DNA of 64,000 nt, from NCBI GenBank assembly GCA_001653155.1, contig BDEJ01000001.1, positions 1 to 64,000 of the forward strand, in the 5' to 3' direction. How positions within the stretch are numbered: position 1 is the stretch's first letter; every line of letters starts with the position of its first letter. Shown piece by piece: positions 7,574-16,447 of this stretch. A program made the position numbers and the translations under genes. The stretch comes from Porphyromonadaceae bacterium H1 (GTDB taxonomy: Bacteria > Bacteroidota > Bacteroidia > Bacteroidales > Paludibacteraceae). The notes below the pieces were generated by a model. The model made no database searches. It worked only from the letters and a program-made list of their open reading frames with translations, and was not told the origin of the DNA.

Positions 7574-9454
7574 TTAGAAAGGAAAGAGGATCGGTAGTAC
7601 GAGTACCATTACCAACGCAAAAAGCAGTTGCAGGGGGAGGCCTACCTTTACGTAATCCATGAAACTGTAACGGCCGGCCGACATCACCAATGCGTTCGGT
7701 GGTGTAGAGAAGGGGCTGGCAAAGCACATGCTGGCTGCTACAGCCACAGCAAAGAGGAAGGGCACGGGGTTTAATCCGAGTTTCAAAGCCGATGTGATGG
7801 CAATAGGCGCCAGCAATACGGCTGTAGCGGTGTTGCTGATGAACATGGTGGTTAATGACGTAGTCAGGTAAATGCCGGCCAGCAGGATGATGGGGTGGAA
7901 GGCGCCGAGCGAAGCTACCAGCGTGGACGATACGGCTGCCGAAACGCCTGTTTTCTCCAATGCCATCGACATCGGTAGCATGGCGCCTATCAGTACGATG
8001 CTCTCCCAGTTGATGGTTTTGTAAGCGGCTTCCACATTGCGCAAACAACCCGTCAGGATCATAAGCATAGCTGCCGTCAGAACGGCAATGACACTCGGTA
8101 GCAGGTTGAAAGCCATAACGCCTACCATCGCCGTAAGAATGATAGCGGCCAAGGGCGCTTTGTGATCAAGGGTGAGTTTTGAGGCTTCGTTTAGGGGTTG
8201 TCCTACCACTACCCAATTGGAGCTGTCGTTGTTCAGCAAGGCAATGTTCGACCATTCCCCCTGTACCAGCAGTACGTCTCCCGAATGAATTTTCTCTTCC
8301 TTTACGTTTTTCAGTATGTATTGCTTGCTCCGCTGTATGCCGAGTATGTTCAGGTGGTATTGGTTGCGGAAGCCGGAGTCTTTCACACGTACATTTACCA
8401 AGTTTGAATTCGACAGGATGACTACCTCGGCAATACCGATATCGTCAAATTTGAGCTTCCCCGAGTCGCTTCCTTCGCTTGTATTGCTGGCGCCTATCCA
8501 TTCCAGTTGGTTCTCCTCCACAAAGCGTTGTATGTTTTCAATCTCTCCCAATACATAGAGCACGTCGTTGGGCAGGAGGATGCTCTGAGGGCCGGCCATC
8601 TTTTGGTCGACCGATTTGGAGAAAAGACCTTTTTCGCCCGACTTTCGCCTGATTTCGATTAAATTCAGGTTGTATTTGCGTGTTATGTCCAAGTCTTGCA
8701 ATTGTTTCTCGAGCAAGGGCGACTTTGCTTTTACCAGTACCCGGTAAAGATTCTCCGACAGTTGGTATTCCTTAGCCAGGGATTCGAGGGATTTACGCTG
8801 CTCGCCTTTCTCTTTTTTGTTCTCTTTTTTAGACAGAAAACTCTTACTCAATGGCCGCAGCGCGACGATACCCAAGGCTACTGCTATCAGTCCTACGGGG
8901 GTAAAGGAGAAGAAGGACAAGGCTTCGTATCCGGCCTTCTCCAGCTCGTTGCTGATAACCAGGTTGGGCGGCGTACCGATGAGGGTCATCATACCTCCCA
9001 TGCTGCTGGCAAAGGCCATGGGCATCAGCAGGCGGCTTACACCGACACGGGCTCCCGCCGCGAGGCTCACTACTATCGGGAGCATTAGCGCCACGGTTCC
9101 CGTGTTGCTTACAAAAGCGCCGATCCCTGCCGTTGTGAGCATTACCAGCAGGTAGAGCTTATAGGGCTTGTCGCCGGCCAGCAAAACAATCTTATTACCG
9201 ATAATCTTGGCCAATCCCGTTTGGAATATCCCTCCGCCAACGACAAAGAGCCCTACCATCATGATAACAATCGGGTTGGAGAATCCGGAAAGAGCTTCTT
9301 CGGGATTCAGAATGCCGGATACGGTAAGGATAAGCAGCGAGGCGAGGGCAACGATGTCGGAACGGAGTCTGCCGTTAACAAAGAAAAACATGGCTGCCGC
9401 CAGTGTGGCCAAGGTTACCCACTGCCCGTATTCGGCTATGAAGGAAGTGTGCAT
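7574..9454 (-). CDS. SLC13/DASS-family transporter with TrkA-C domains
   Basis: A 626-aa inner-membrane permease of the divalent anion:sodium symporter superfamily. Both halves carry the family's SNT motif, in FVSNTGTVALMLP near residue 114 and in MFISNTATAVLLAP near 545. The GTPPNLVIS motif of the first half is present. Between the membrane halves lie about 200 soluble residues that look like two RCK_C/TrkA-C regulatory domains, each with a DVLYV or DVLLV strand. Likely substrates in this subgroup are sulfate or dicarboxylates; the sequence does not decide. It is followed on the same strand, 29 bp upstream, by asd, so the two may be co-transcribed. Confidence 0.85.
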   Translation of the reverse strand: MHTSFIAEYGQWVTLATLAAAMFFFVNGRLRSDIVALASLLILTVSGILNPEEALSGFSNPIVIMMVGLFVVGGGIFQTGLAKIIGNKIVLLAGDKPYKLYLLVMLTTAGIGAFVSNTGTVALMLPIVVSLAAGARVGVSRLLMPMAFASSMGGMMTLIGTPPNLVISNELEKAGYEALSFFSFTPVGLIAVALGIVALRPLSKSFLSKKENKKEKGEQRKSLESLAKEYQLSENLYRVLVKAKSPLLEKQLQDLDITRKYNLNLIEIRRKSGEKGLFSKSVDQKMAGPQSILLPNDVLYVLGEIENIQRFVEENQLEWIGASNTSEGSDSGKLKFDDIGIAEVVILSNSNLVNVRVKDSGFRNQYHLNILGIQRSKQYILKNVKEEKIHSGDVLLVQGEWSNIALLNNDSSNWVVVGQPLNEASKLTLDHKAPLAAIILTAMVGVMAFNLLPSVIAVLTAAMLMILTGCLRNVEAAYKTINWESIVLIGAMLPMSMALEKTGVSAAVSSTLVASLGAFHPIILLAGIYLTTSLTTMFISNTATAVLLAPIAITSALKLGLNPVPFLFAVAVAASMCFASPFSTPPNALVMSAGRYSFMDYVKVGLPLQLLFALVMVLVLPILFPF

Positions 9455-9483
9455 GTATGTGGAGTGAAAGAGCGATTAAAGGA

Positions 9484-10491
9484 TTATATGTTTTTTTCGC
9501 GAATCAGGTACTCGGCTATCTGTACGGCATTAAGAGCAGCCCCCTTGCGTATCTGATCGCTCACACACCAGAACGCAAGCCCGTTGGGATTGCTTAAATC
9601 CTTGCGGATACGTCCCACGTGTACGGGGTCTTTTCCGGATAAAAAGAGGGGCATGGGGTACTTCTTTTCGGCCGGTTCGTCTATCAATTCTATTCCCGGA
9701 GCTTTTGCAAAGGCGGCTTTTGCCTCCTCGACACTGATGGGTTGTTCGGTTTCCACCCAAATGCTTTCGGAGTGCGCTCTCAGGGCCGGGACGCGCACGC
9801 AGGTGGCGCTTACTTCGATATCGGAGTGCATGATTTTACGTGTTTCGTGAAACATCTTCATCTCCTCTTTGGTGTAACCGTTGTCCGTAAACACGTCGAT
9901 GTGCGGAATGAGGTTAAATGCCAGCTGATAGGCAAACTTGCTGACCGTGGGAGTTTGTCCGGCAATTATTTCGCGATGTTGCTGTTCCAGTTCGTCCATG
10001 GCTGCTGCTCCCGCACCGCTTGCTGCCTGATAGGTCGAAACGTGTACCCGTTTGATGTGCGAAAGTTGTTCAATGGCTTGAAGAGCGACGACCATTTGTA
10101 TGGTGGTGCAGTTGGGATTGGCTATAATGCCGCGGGGACGCTGTTTGGCATCCCTTGCATTAGCTTCGGGTACCACGAGGGGGACATCTTCGTCCATCCG
10201 GAAAGCGCTTGAGTTGTCGATCATCACCGTGCCGAATCGGGTAATGTCCGCTGCGAACTCCTTCGAGATACTTGCTCCGGCCGAGGTGAAAGCGATAGCC
10301 ACGTCTTTAAAATCGTCACCGTGTTTGAGTTCTTTTACCCGGAGCTGTTTCCCCTTAAACGGGTAGCTGTTTCCCGCACTGCGTGAGGAACCGAATAGAA
10401 GCAGTTCCGTCAGCGGAAACTTTCGTTCTTCCAAAACGCGCAAAAACTCCTGACCTACGGCGCCACTTGCACCAACAATTGCTACTTTCAT
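9484..10491 (-). CDS. asd: Aspartate-semialdehyde dehydrogenase
   Basis: A 335-aa cytoplasmic enzyme that reduces aspartyl phosphate to aspartate semialdehyde with NADPH, the branch point to lysine, diaminopimelate, threonine and methionine. The N-terminal Rossmann motif [14 protein letters not shown] starts at residue 7. The catalytic cysteine lies in [12 protein letters not shown] (Cys128). Length and both ends fit the family. It is divergent from the lamin-tail protein gene at 10614 and lies just upstream of the SLC13 transporter gene. Confidence 0.95.
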   Translation of the reverse strand: MKVAIVGASGAVGQEFLRVLEERKFPLTELLLFGSSRSAGNSYPFKGKQLRVKELKHGDDFKDVAIAFTSAGASISKEFAADITRFGTVMIDNSSAFRMDEDVPLVVPEANARDAKQRPRGIIANPNCTTIQMVVALQAIEQLSHIKRVHVSTYQAASGAGAAAMDELEQQHREIIAGQTPTVSKFAYQLAFNLIPHIDVFTDNGYTKEEMKMFHETRKIMHSDIEVSATCVRVPALRAHSESIWVETEQPISVEEAKAAFAKAPGIELIDEPAEKKYPMPLFLSGKDPVHVGRIRKDLSNPNGLAFWCVSDQIRKGAALNAVQIAEYLIREKNI

Positions 10492-10510
10492 TCTTTAAAT
10501 GGATTAAATC

Positions 10511-10541
10511 TTTGATTATCGGTTTTATTCTCTTATTTTTG
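10511..10541 (+). promoter_or_regulatory. Bacteroidota-type promoter for the 10614 gene
   Basis: TTTG (10511-10514), then 19 bp, then TATTTTTG (10534-10541): a full match to the Bacteroidota -33/-7 pattern. The expected transcription start near 10548 leaves a leader of about 65 nt and rules out the longer reading frame that opens at 10383. Confidence 0.75.
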
Positions 10542-10613
10542 TTCTGTGTTCTTTTTTTACTTCTCAAAGAAACGATTGCAAAAATAATTCATTTTCACGT
10601 AATAGACTTAAAA

Positions 10614-12398
10614 ATGAAGAAATCGACCTTGTTTTTTATATTTATTACTCCATTTTTTGTATTTGCCCAGGTACAGGAAGATTTTTCCGATGGAGATTTT
10701 ACGAAAGACCCCGTTTGGGAGGGCAATACGGAGCGATTTGTTGTGAATGCTGCGGGGCAGTTGCAGTCGAATGCTTCCGCTGCCTCCCGGTCTTTTTTGT
10801 TTACACCCTCTCAAAGCATCAACAATGCCGTATGGGAGTGTAGCGTCAAAATAAATTATACGACTTCGGCCAACAACTATGCTTCGGTTTATGTTGTATC
10901 GGATCGCGCCGATGTTTCCGCTGAGGCAAATGCTTATTATGTGAAGATCGGGGGGAGCGATGATGAGGTTTCGCTGTTTGTGCAACAAGGGAAGAAGCAG
11001 CGCAAAATTATAGACGGGACGAATAAAAGGACGGAAGGAAATCCCGTAATGCTCCGTGTAAAGCTAATCCGGGATGATGCCGGTAATTTCGAGCTGTATA
11101 GCAAATTGGCGACGGAGGATAGCTTTGTTCTCGAAGGGAAGGTGCAAGATGAGACTTTCAAACGCAGCTCTTACTTCGGACTCTCGTTCTCAAATACGGC
11201 GGCAAGCGGAAAAAGTTACTTCTTTGATGACATAGCGGTAAGCGGCGAAAGCTTTGTGGACAACGAAGCTCCTGTTTGGGAGGCTTTGAGCGTGGAAGCT
11301 CCGAATCGTTTGCGCCTTCGTTTCTCCGAAGCGGTGAATGTCGACAAGGCCGTTTTCGAACTGAACAATGGCCTCGGGCTGGCAGTAAGCAAAGTTCCGG
11401 AAGGAGATTTTGAGCTTTTGCTCGAATTCGAACGGCAGTTTCAGCCGGGAACCCTGTATACCCTGTACATAACAGGCTTGACCGATCTGTCGGGCAACGA
11501 GCTGCTTGACGGGAAAAAGCTTTTCGGCATCCCGCAGGAGCTTGAAGCCGGCGATTTGCGCATCAACGAAATCCTCTTTGAAGCCCCGGAGGCTTCGGTC
11601 GAATACATCGAGCTTGTTAATGCCTCGAACAAGTTATTGGATATTTCGAATTTTCTACTTGCCCTCCGCAAAAAAGACAAGTCCTTGCAGTCCGGTGTTA
11701 AGATTCCTTCCGGATGCTACATCCTTCCGGGGGCTTGTGTGGCTTTCTGCTCCGATGCCGAAAGACTTCGTAATTATTACCGTCTTTCCGGAGAGGAGGC
11801 TGTTTTGACAACAGAAACCTGGCAATCCCTTCCCAATCAAGAGGCTACTGTCGTCGTAACCAATAGCGATAAAAGCCTTGTTTGCGACGAGTTGACCTAT
11901 AACGCCAAATGGCATAACCCTCTCTTTATAAATACTGTGGGGATTGCTTTGGAGCGGATCCATCCTGCCTTAGCTACGCAAGATCCCGCCTCTTGGCATT
12001 CGGCTGCTTCGGAAGTGAATTATGGGACACCCGGCTATAGAAACTCGCAATATGTGGATATCACCTCTTCCCCTCAAAACGAAAAACGACTTTGGCTTGA
12101 GCCCGAAGCCTTTTCTCCCGACAACGACGGGGTGGACGACCTTTGCCGCATCCGCTACAAGTTGGAAGAAGCCGGCTATACGGCCAATGTTTTTATTTTT
12201 AATGCGCTCGGCAATGTCGTTTGCCGGCTGGCTGAGAATGTATTACTCCAGTCCGAAGGCGTCCTGTTGTGGGACGGGCGTACGGAACAAGGGAGGAATG
12301 CCGATTCGGGAGTGTATGTCGTATTTTTTCAGGCTTTTAACTTGTCAAATGGGAAACGCCTTGATATAAAATTACCTTTGGTGCTTTCCATGCGTTGA
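10614..12398 (+). CDS. Secreted protein with lamin-tail domain and FlgD/gliding-type C-terminal domain
   Basis: 594 aa. The ATG at 10614 is chosen because it gives a clean signal peptide (FIFITPFFVFAQ) and lies after a good promoter; the same frame is open back to 10383 but overlaps asd. Residues ~20-210 look like a beta-sandwich of the laminin-G/concanavalin type and are followed by an Ig-like segment. A lamin-tail domain then starts at DLRINEILFEAPEASVEYIE. The C-terminus (EAFSPDNDGVDD through LLWDGRTEQGR to SGVYVV) is the FlgD-Ig/gliding-motility-associated C-terminal domain seen on surface proteins of Bacteroidota. Export by T9SS is possible but not certain. The molecular function is unknown. 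Confidence 0.7.
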   Translation: MKKSTLFFIFITPFFVFAQVQEDFSDGDFTKDPVWEGNTERFVVNAAGQLQSNASAASRSFLFTPSQSINNAVWECSVKINYTTSANNYASVYVVSDRADVSAEANAYYVKIGGSDDEVSLFVQQGKKQRKIIDGTNKRTEGNPVMLRVKLIRDDAGNFELYSKLATEDSFVLEGKVQDETFKRSSYFGLSFSNTAASGKSYFFDDIAVSGESFVDNEAPVWEALSVEAPNRLRLRFSEAVNVDKAVFELNNGLGLAVSKVPEGDFELLLEFERQFQPGTLYTLYITGLTDLSGNELLDGKKLFGIPQELEAGDLRINEILFEAPEASVEYIELVNASNKLLDISNFLLALRKKDKSLQSGVKIPSGCYILPGACVAFCSDAERLRNYYRLSGEEAVLTTETWQSLPNQEATVVVTNSDKSLVCDELTYNAKWHNPLFINTVGIALERIHPALATQDPASWHSAASEVNYGTPGYRNSQYVDITSSPQNEKRLWLEPEAFSPDNDGVDDLCRIRYKLEEAGYTANVFIFNALGNVVCRLAENVLLQSEGVLLWDGRTEQGRNADSGVYVVFFQAFNLSNGKRLDIKLPLVLSMR

Positions 12399-12437
12399 AT
12401 TTTGAATTATTAACATCATGTAATTCATTAAATCAGC

Positions 12438-12445
12438 TATCTTTG
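12438..12445 (+). promoter_or_regulatory. Candidate -7 box for the FKBP gene cluster
   Basis: TATCTTTG matches TAnnTTTG, 153 bp before the first FKBP gene. No clear TTG box lies at the right distance upstream. Expected to drive 12598-15231. Confidence 0.45.
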
Positions 12446-12597
12446 CAACCTTGAAAAAAAAGATTGTTTTGTAGCATTTTTATCTTAATACTTGCTTTTT
12501 GATGGCTTTGCTGCAGGGCATGAATTGAATCCGGGAATTTATTTCACTAATTTTCATCCTTCGGAATTACTTTAAGCAATTTTTTTGAAACATAAAT

Positions 12598-13188
12598 ATG
12601 GACATGAATAAAATAAGCTACGCCTTGGGCCTGAGTTTGGGAAACAACCTCAAAAGTAGTGGTGTTAAATCCTTGGTTTATGAGCGTCTGTCCCAAGCGA
12701 TACAAGACGTGTTGGAAGACAGGCCTTTGGCCATGACTGCCGAAGAGGCGCAGGGGGAACTGGATGCCTTCTTTCGGGACTTGCAGGCCTCCTTGTCTCG
12801 GCAAGCCAAGGAGGAGGGCGAAGCTTTCCTTGCGGAAAATGCCAAACGCCCCGAAGTTGTAACGCTCCCCAGTGGTTTGCAGTATGAGGTACTCGTAGCG
12901 GGAAAGGGAGCCCTTCCGACGGCTTCGGATACGGTTAAGGTGCATTATCACGGAAGTTTTATCAGTGGCGCGGTTTTCGACAGTTCACTGCGCCGCGGCG
13001 AGCCGGCTACTTTCGGCGTTACACAGGTCATTAAAGGTTGGGTGGAAGCCCTTCAGCTGATGCCTCTCGGTTCGAAGTGGAAGCTTTTTATTCCCTCCGA
13101 CCTTGCCTACGGAGCTCAGGGGGCAGGAGCCTCCATACCTCCTCATTCGGCCTTGATTTTTGAGGTTGAACTTCTCGAAATTATCTAA
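12598..13188 (+). CDS. FKBP-type peptidyl-prolyl isomerase (cytoplasmic form)
   Basis: 196 aa without a signal peptide. The N-terminal ~85 residues match the FKBP_N dimerisation domain (KISYALGLSLGNNL). The C-terminal ~110 residues are an FKBP domain: VKVHYHGSFISG, FDSSLRRGEPATF, IKGWVEALQLMPLGSKW, IPSDLAYG and a closing LIFEVELLEI. It resembles E. coli FklB/Mip. ATG at 12604 is an equally possible start. It is first of three tandem FKBP genes sharing one strand, and probably catalyses cis-trans proline isomerisation during folding in the cytoplasm. Confidence 0.9.
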   Translation: MDMNKISYALGLSLGNNLKSSGVKSLVYERLSQAIQDVLEDRPLAMTAEEAQGELDAFFRDLQASLSRQAKEEGEAFLAENAKRPEVVTLPSGLQYEVLVAGKGALPTASDTVKVHYHGSFISGAVFDSSLRRGEPATFGVTQVIKGWVEALQLMPLGSKWKLFIPSDLAYGAQGAGASIPPHSALIFEVELLEII

Positions 13189-13212
13189 CTCATAACAAGA
13201 TACTGATTTATT

Positions 13213-13944
13213 ATGAAAAAAATATTCTTGCTCCTGCTTCTTGTTGCTTTGCTGCAGCTACCGGCCGAAGCCAAATGGAAAAAGAAGAAAAAATCTAAAA
13301 AAGAAGAAGTGCCTGCCTGGACTCTGAGTAACGAGGTAGACTCCATGAGTTACGCATTGGGAATAAATCTGGGAACTAACTTCAAGGAGAATCTGAAAGC
13401 GATTCCCGGAGGCCGCTCCAATGCGGAATGGCTTATAAAGGCTTTTGCGGCTTCGTTGCGGGGAGACTCGGTGCTGATGACCAAGGAAGCTGCCAATGAG
13501 TACTTCGGCAATTACATCGCCAAGCATCAGGCCCTCGATACTGAAAAGCGGAAAGCGGAAGAAGCCGGTTTCTTTGCGGCAAATAGAGAAAAGGAAGGAA
13601 TTGTAACGACTGAAAGCGGTTTACAATATCAGGTTTTGCGGCCGGCCGAAGGTACTAAACCCTTACCTGAGGATCGTGTGAAAGTGCACTACGAAGGTTC
13701 TCTTATTAACGGTACTTCTTTTGATAGCTCCATAAAACGCGACAAGCCTTTGGTAATCACCCTTAATGCCGTGATTCCGGGTTGGATAGAGGGCTTGCAG
13801 TTAATGTCTCCCGGTGCGAAATACCGCTTCTTTGTCCCCCATCACCTCGGATATGGCGAACATGGGGCCGGAGATATTATTCCCCCTTATTCCGGTTTGA
13901 TATTTGACGTGGAACTGCTCGAAATTAATCCCGAAAACGAATAA
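13213..13944 (+). CDS. FKBP-type peptidyl-prolyl isomerase, exported
   Basis: 243 aa with a signal peptide (IFLLLLLVALLQLPAEA) followed by a very lysine-rich stretch (WKKKKKSKK). Then FKBP_N (SMSYALGINLGTNF) and a full FKBP domain (VKVHYEGSLING, FDSSIKRDKP, PGWIEGLQLMSPGAKY, VPHHLGYG, LIFDVELLEI). A periplasmic folding catalyst is likely. It begins 24 bp after the first FKBP gene and is part of the same transcription unit. Confidence 0.9.
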   Translation: MKKIFLLLLLVALLQLPAEAKWKKKKKSKKEEVPAWTLSNEVDSMSYALGINLGTNFKENLKAIPGGRSNAEWLIKAFAASLRGDSVLMTKEAANEYFGNYIAKHQALDTEKRKAEEAGFFAANREKEGIVTTESGLQYQVLRPAEGTKPLPEDRVKVHYEGSLINGTSFDSSIKRDKPLVITLNAVIPGWIEGLQLMSPGAKYRFFVPHHLGYGEHGAGDIIPPYSGLIFDVELLEINPENE

Positions 13945-13989
13945 ATATTTAAAACAGATTTAATATAAAAACAGAAAAGTATTGTAAAA

Positions 13990-15231
13990 ATGAAAACAAA
14001 CAAATTGATTTTGGCTCTCTTGACGGCAGCAGCCTTTGCTTCCTGCGGAAAGACCTATAAGGTGCAGCAAGTAACACTTAAAACTCAAAGCGATAGTGTG
14101 AATTATGCCATGGGAGTATCCTCGGCAGTTTCTTTGAAGATGGCTTTTCAACAAGAAGATTCTACCGGAAAACTGCAACAAAAATTTTTCAGCGAAGTGG
14201 ACAAGGCTTACAACAGCTCTATTGCCCGCATGAGCTCCGAAGAAATTCAGGCTTATTTTCAAGGAAAATCCTTGGGAGCTAACATCAAAGCGCAACCTTT
14301 CTTTGGTGATTCGGCTCTTGTGGTGTTGCCTAAAGTAGCTCAAGAGGCTATGGAAAGCACCCTCTTGGGCAAAAAACTCAAAATATCGGTAGAAGATGCC
14401 CGTCCCGTTGTGGACCGACTGTTCGCCAAGTTTAACAACGACTCGTTGAAGCTGAAACCCAGCAAAGAAGAATTGGACAGCCTCAACTACGCAGTGGGGG
14501 TAAGCAGTGCAGCCCAGATGAAGGAATATTATTTCGCTTCCGATTCGAACCTTGTAGCTAGCAAAGCCTATTTGAAAGGTCTGGAAAAAGGCTTGACACA
14601 AAAGGAAAAAAGCGGAATCTTGATGCAGGCCGAAAGCCTCGGGATAGGACTTAAACAAGCTTCTTCGGGCGCCGGTCTGTTTGGCGACTCTACTGTGATG
14701 GCACAAAAAGACCTCTTCCTGCAAGGTATGATAAATGCCTTGGCAGATGCCGACAGCGTCTTTAAGACGATAAACCCCCAGCAATATGTTCAAGAGGTGA
14801 TTCGTAGGCAACAAGAAGCCCGGGTTAAAGAACTCTACGGAGCCAACAAAGTGGCCGGAGAGGCTTTCCTCGCTGAGAACGCAAAGAAAGAAGGTGTTGT
14901 AAGCACCGAAAGCGGATTGCAATACAAAGTTGTGAAAGTCGGCAAAGGCAAAACTCCTCTTGCCACCGACCGCGTGAAGGTACACTATCACGGAACGCTT
15001 ATTGACGGAACGGTTTTCGACAGCTCACTGGAGCGCAAGGAGCCTTCCGTGTTTAATGTTGATGGCGTTATCAAAGGTTGGACCGAAGCCCTGCTGCTTA
15101 TGCCCGTAGGTTCGAAATGGACCCTCTACATTCCGCAAGACCTGGCATACGGATCGGCCGACATGGGGACTATTAAACCTTTCTCTACACTCATCTTCGA
15201 TGTAGAGCTTATCAGCATCGAGAAGAAATAA
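13990..15231 (+). CDS. FKBP-type peptidyl-prolyl isomerase lipoprotein with duplicated FKBP_N
   Basis: 413 aa lipoprotein: signal peptide with lipobox, ending AAAFASCGK. Two FKBP_N-like domains follow (SDSVNYAMGVSSAV near residue 35 and LDSLNYAVGVSSAA near 162), then one C-terminal FKBP domain (VKVHYHGTLIDG, FDSSLERKEPSVF, IKGWTEALLLMPVGSKW, IPQDLAYG, LIFDVELISI). The duplicated N-terminal part makes it about twice the usual Mip length. Together the three genes place one isomerase in the cytoplasm, one in the periplasm and one on a membrane. A terminator follows. Confidence 0.9.
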   Translation: MKTNKLILALLTAAAFASCGKTYKVQQVTLKTQSDSVNYAMGVSSAVSLKMAFQQEDSTGKLQQKFFSEVDKAYNSSIARMSSEEIQAYFQGKSLGANIKAQPFFGDSALVVLPKVAQEAMESTLLGKKLKISVEDARPVVDRLFAKFNNDSLKLKPSKEELDSLNYAVGVSSAAQMKEYYFASDSNLVASKAYLKGLEKGLTQKEKSGILMQAESLGIGLKQASSGAGLFGDSTVMAQKDLFLQGMINALADADSVFKTINPQQYVQEVIRRQQEARVKELYGANKVAGEAFLAENAKKEGVVSTESGLQYKVVKVGKGKTPLATDRVKVHYHGTLIDGTVFDSSLERKEPSVFNVDGVIKGWTEALLLMPVGSKWTLYIPQDLAYGSADMGTIKPFSTLIFDVELISIEKK

Positions 15232-15280
15232 TTTGCTCCGCAGGCTTCTCGTTATATGCAGCCTGAGCAAGGACACACAA

Positions 15281-15317
15281 AAAGCAGCCCGGAAATTTTC
15301 AGATCCGGGCTGCTTTT
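15281..15317 (+). terminator. Rho-independent terminator after the FKBP cluster
   Basis: A perfect 13-bp stem (15281-15293 with 15304-15316, 10-nt loop) rich in GC, with a short T run. It closes the three-gene FKBP unit. Confidence 0.8.
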
Positions 15318-15408
15318 GCGACCTGTATTATTTTAAATTACGATTTTTCTGCTGTCTAAAATCTAAGTACAGTATTTAAAATTAATTCATTAAACACTTA
15401 ATTTTTTT

Positions 15409-16338
15409 ATGAAAATAAATTCTCTTAAACTATTTCTTATTGTCATAACGATGATATTTGTATGTGCTGCATCGCTTCGAGCTGAAAACTATGGCTTCGA
15501 GATTTGCGGAGTAGCTATCACCTCGGATAACTATCAAGAAATTGCCACTATTCCCGGAGTGAAAAGCGGTAATGTCAGCTACCTGCCCTCGACTCAGACT
15601 CTCACGCTTGAGAATGCTGTGATAGAGTCTTCCAAGACGGCTATCTGGAACGATCATGTTAAAGCTCTGAGCATTGTGTTGAAAGGTGATAACCGCGTAC
15701 AGGCAGATCAAAGTACAGCTATCTCCAGCCACCTCGGTACCCGGCTAACCATAAAGGGTAGCGGCAGCCTGCAGGCTACAGGGAAGAAGGCGGATGGTCT
15801 TTGCGGCATTCAGGCTTGGGGGGACTTAAACATCATCGGTTGCCGGGTAGCGGCGATGGGAGATGTCGGTATTTACAGCGAAGGTACGATACACATTGAC
15901 AATGCTGAGGTAAAGGCTACGGGTCGTACATACGGTTCCATTGAAGGGAAGAGCAATGTTAAGTTTATACTTACTAACGGACAGATTACGAAGCCCGCCG
16001 GAGCGGTTTGGAATAGCCATAAAAAAGCTGTTTGCGATGCCGGCGGAGTCGATGCCAAAGCCATCAAAATAGAAGTGGTGATTACGGCCAAAGGGACTAA
16101 TTTGCCTGATTTTAAGTCTATTGGTCTTTCTTTCTTCCCCAATCCCGTACGGGATGTGTTGTACATTCGTCCCGCAGAAGCTGTCGAAAGTATCCGTATC
16201 TACAACATCTACGGTGCGGAAGTTGCTCATGCCGAGCACAGTGCAGCTGTCAGTATGGCCCATTTGCCGGCAGGAGTGTACAGTGTCCGTATAGCTACTG
16301 CTTCGGGTATTGCCACACAACGAGTACTGAAGCGATAA
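15409..16338 (+). CDS. T9SS cargo protein with carbohydrate-binding beta-helix-like domain
   Basis: 309 aa with signal peptide (ITMIFVCAASLRA). The central ~200 residues have a repeating pattern of short strands (LTLENAVIESSKTAIW, LSIVLKGDNRV, LTIKGSGSLQA, IYSEGTIHIDNAEVKA) typical of right-handed beta-helix proteins of the Cthe_2159 carbohydrate-binding type. The last ~75 residues are a type A T9SS sorting domain: FFPNPVRDVLYIRP, then SIRIYNIYGAEV and LPAGVYSVRIAT, ending VLKR. The protein is therefore probably secreted across the outer membrane and anchored or released at the surface. The ligand is unknown. It is flanked by terminators on both sides, so likely a single-gene unit. Confidence 0.75.
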   Translation: MKINSLKLFLIVITMIFVCAASLRAENYGFEICGVAITSDNYQEIATIPGVKSGNVSYLPSTQTLTLENAVIESSKTAIWNDHVKALSIVLKGDNRVQADQSTAISSHLGTRLTIKGSGSLQATGKKADGLCGIQAWGDLNIIGCRVAAMGDVGIYSEGTIHIDNAEVKATGRTYGSIEGKSNVKFILTNGQITKPAGAVWNSHKKAVCDAGGVDAKAIKIEVVITAKGTNLPDFKSIGLSFFPNPVRDVLYIRPAEAVESIRIYNIYGAEVAHAEHSAAVSMAHLPAGVYSVRIATASGIATQRVLKR

Positions 16339-16368
16339 GCCGAAACAGACTAAAGAGATAAGAATAGA

Positions 16369-16407
16369 AACAGCTCGGAAAGAGAGAGTTCCGCGCTGTT
16401 TTTTTTG
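16369..16407 (+). terminator. Rho-independent terminator
   Basis: A 12-bp stem with one mismatch (16369-16380 with 16389-16400, 8-nt loop) followed by a T tract to 16407. It ends the T9SS cargo gene; the next gene is convergent on the minus strand. Confidence 0.8.
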
Positions 16408-16447
16408 ATTCCTTTCCCGAAGCCACTCCGGAGGCATGATTCAAGAC

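Noticed and set aside
10383-10613. Longer start for the lamin-tail protein
   Set aside because: It would overlap asd in antisense and place the promoter at 10511-10541 inside the gene; ATG 10614 gives a signal peptide.
13960-14991. 343-codon open frame on the minus strand
   Set aside because: It is antisense to the third FKBP gene and shows no family features.
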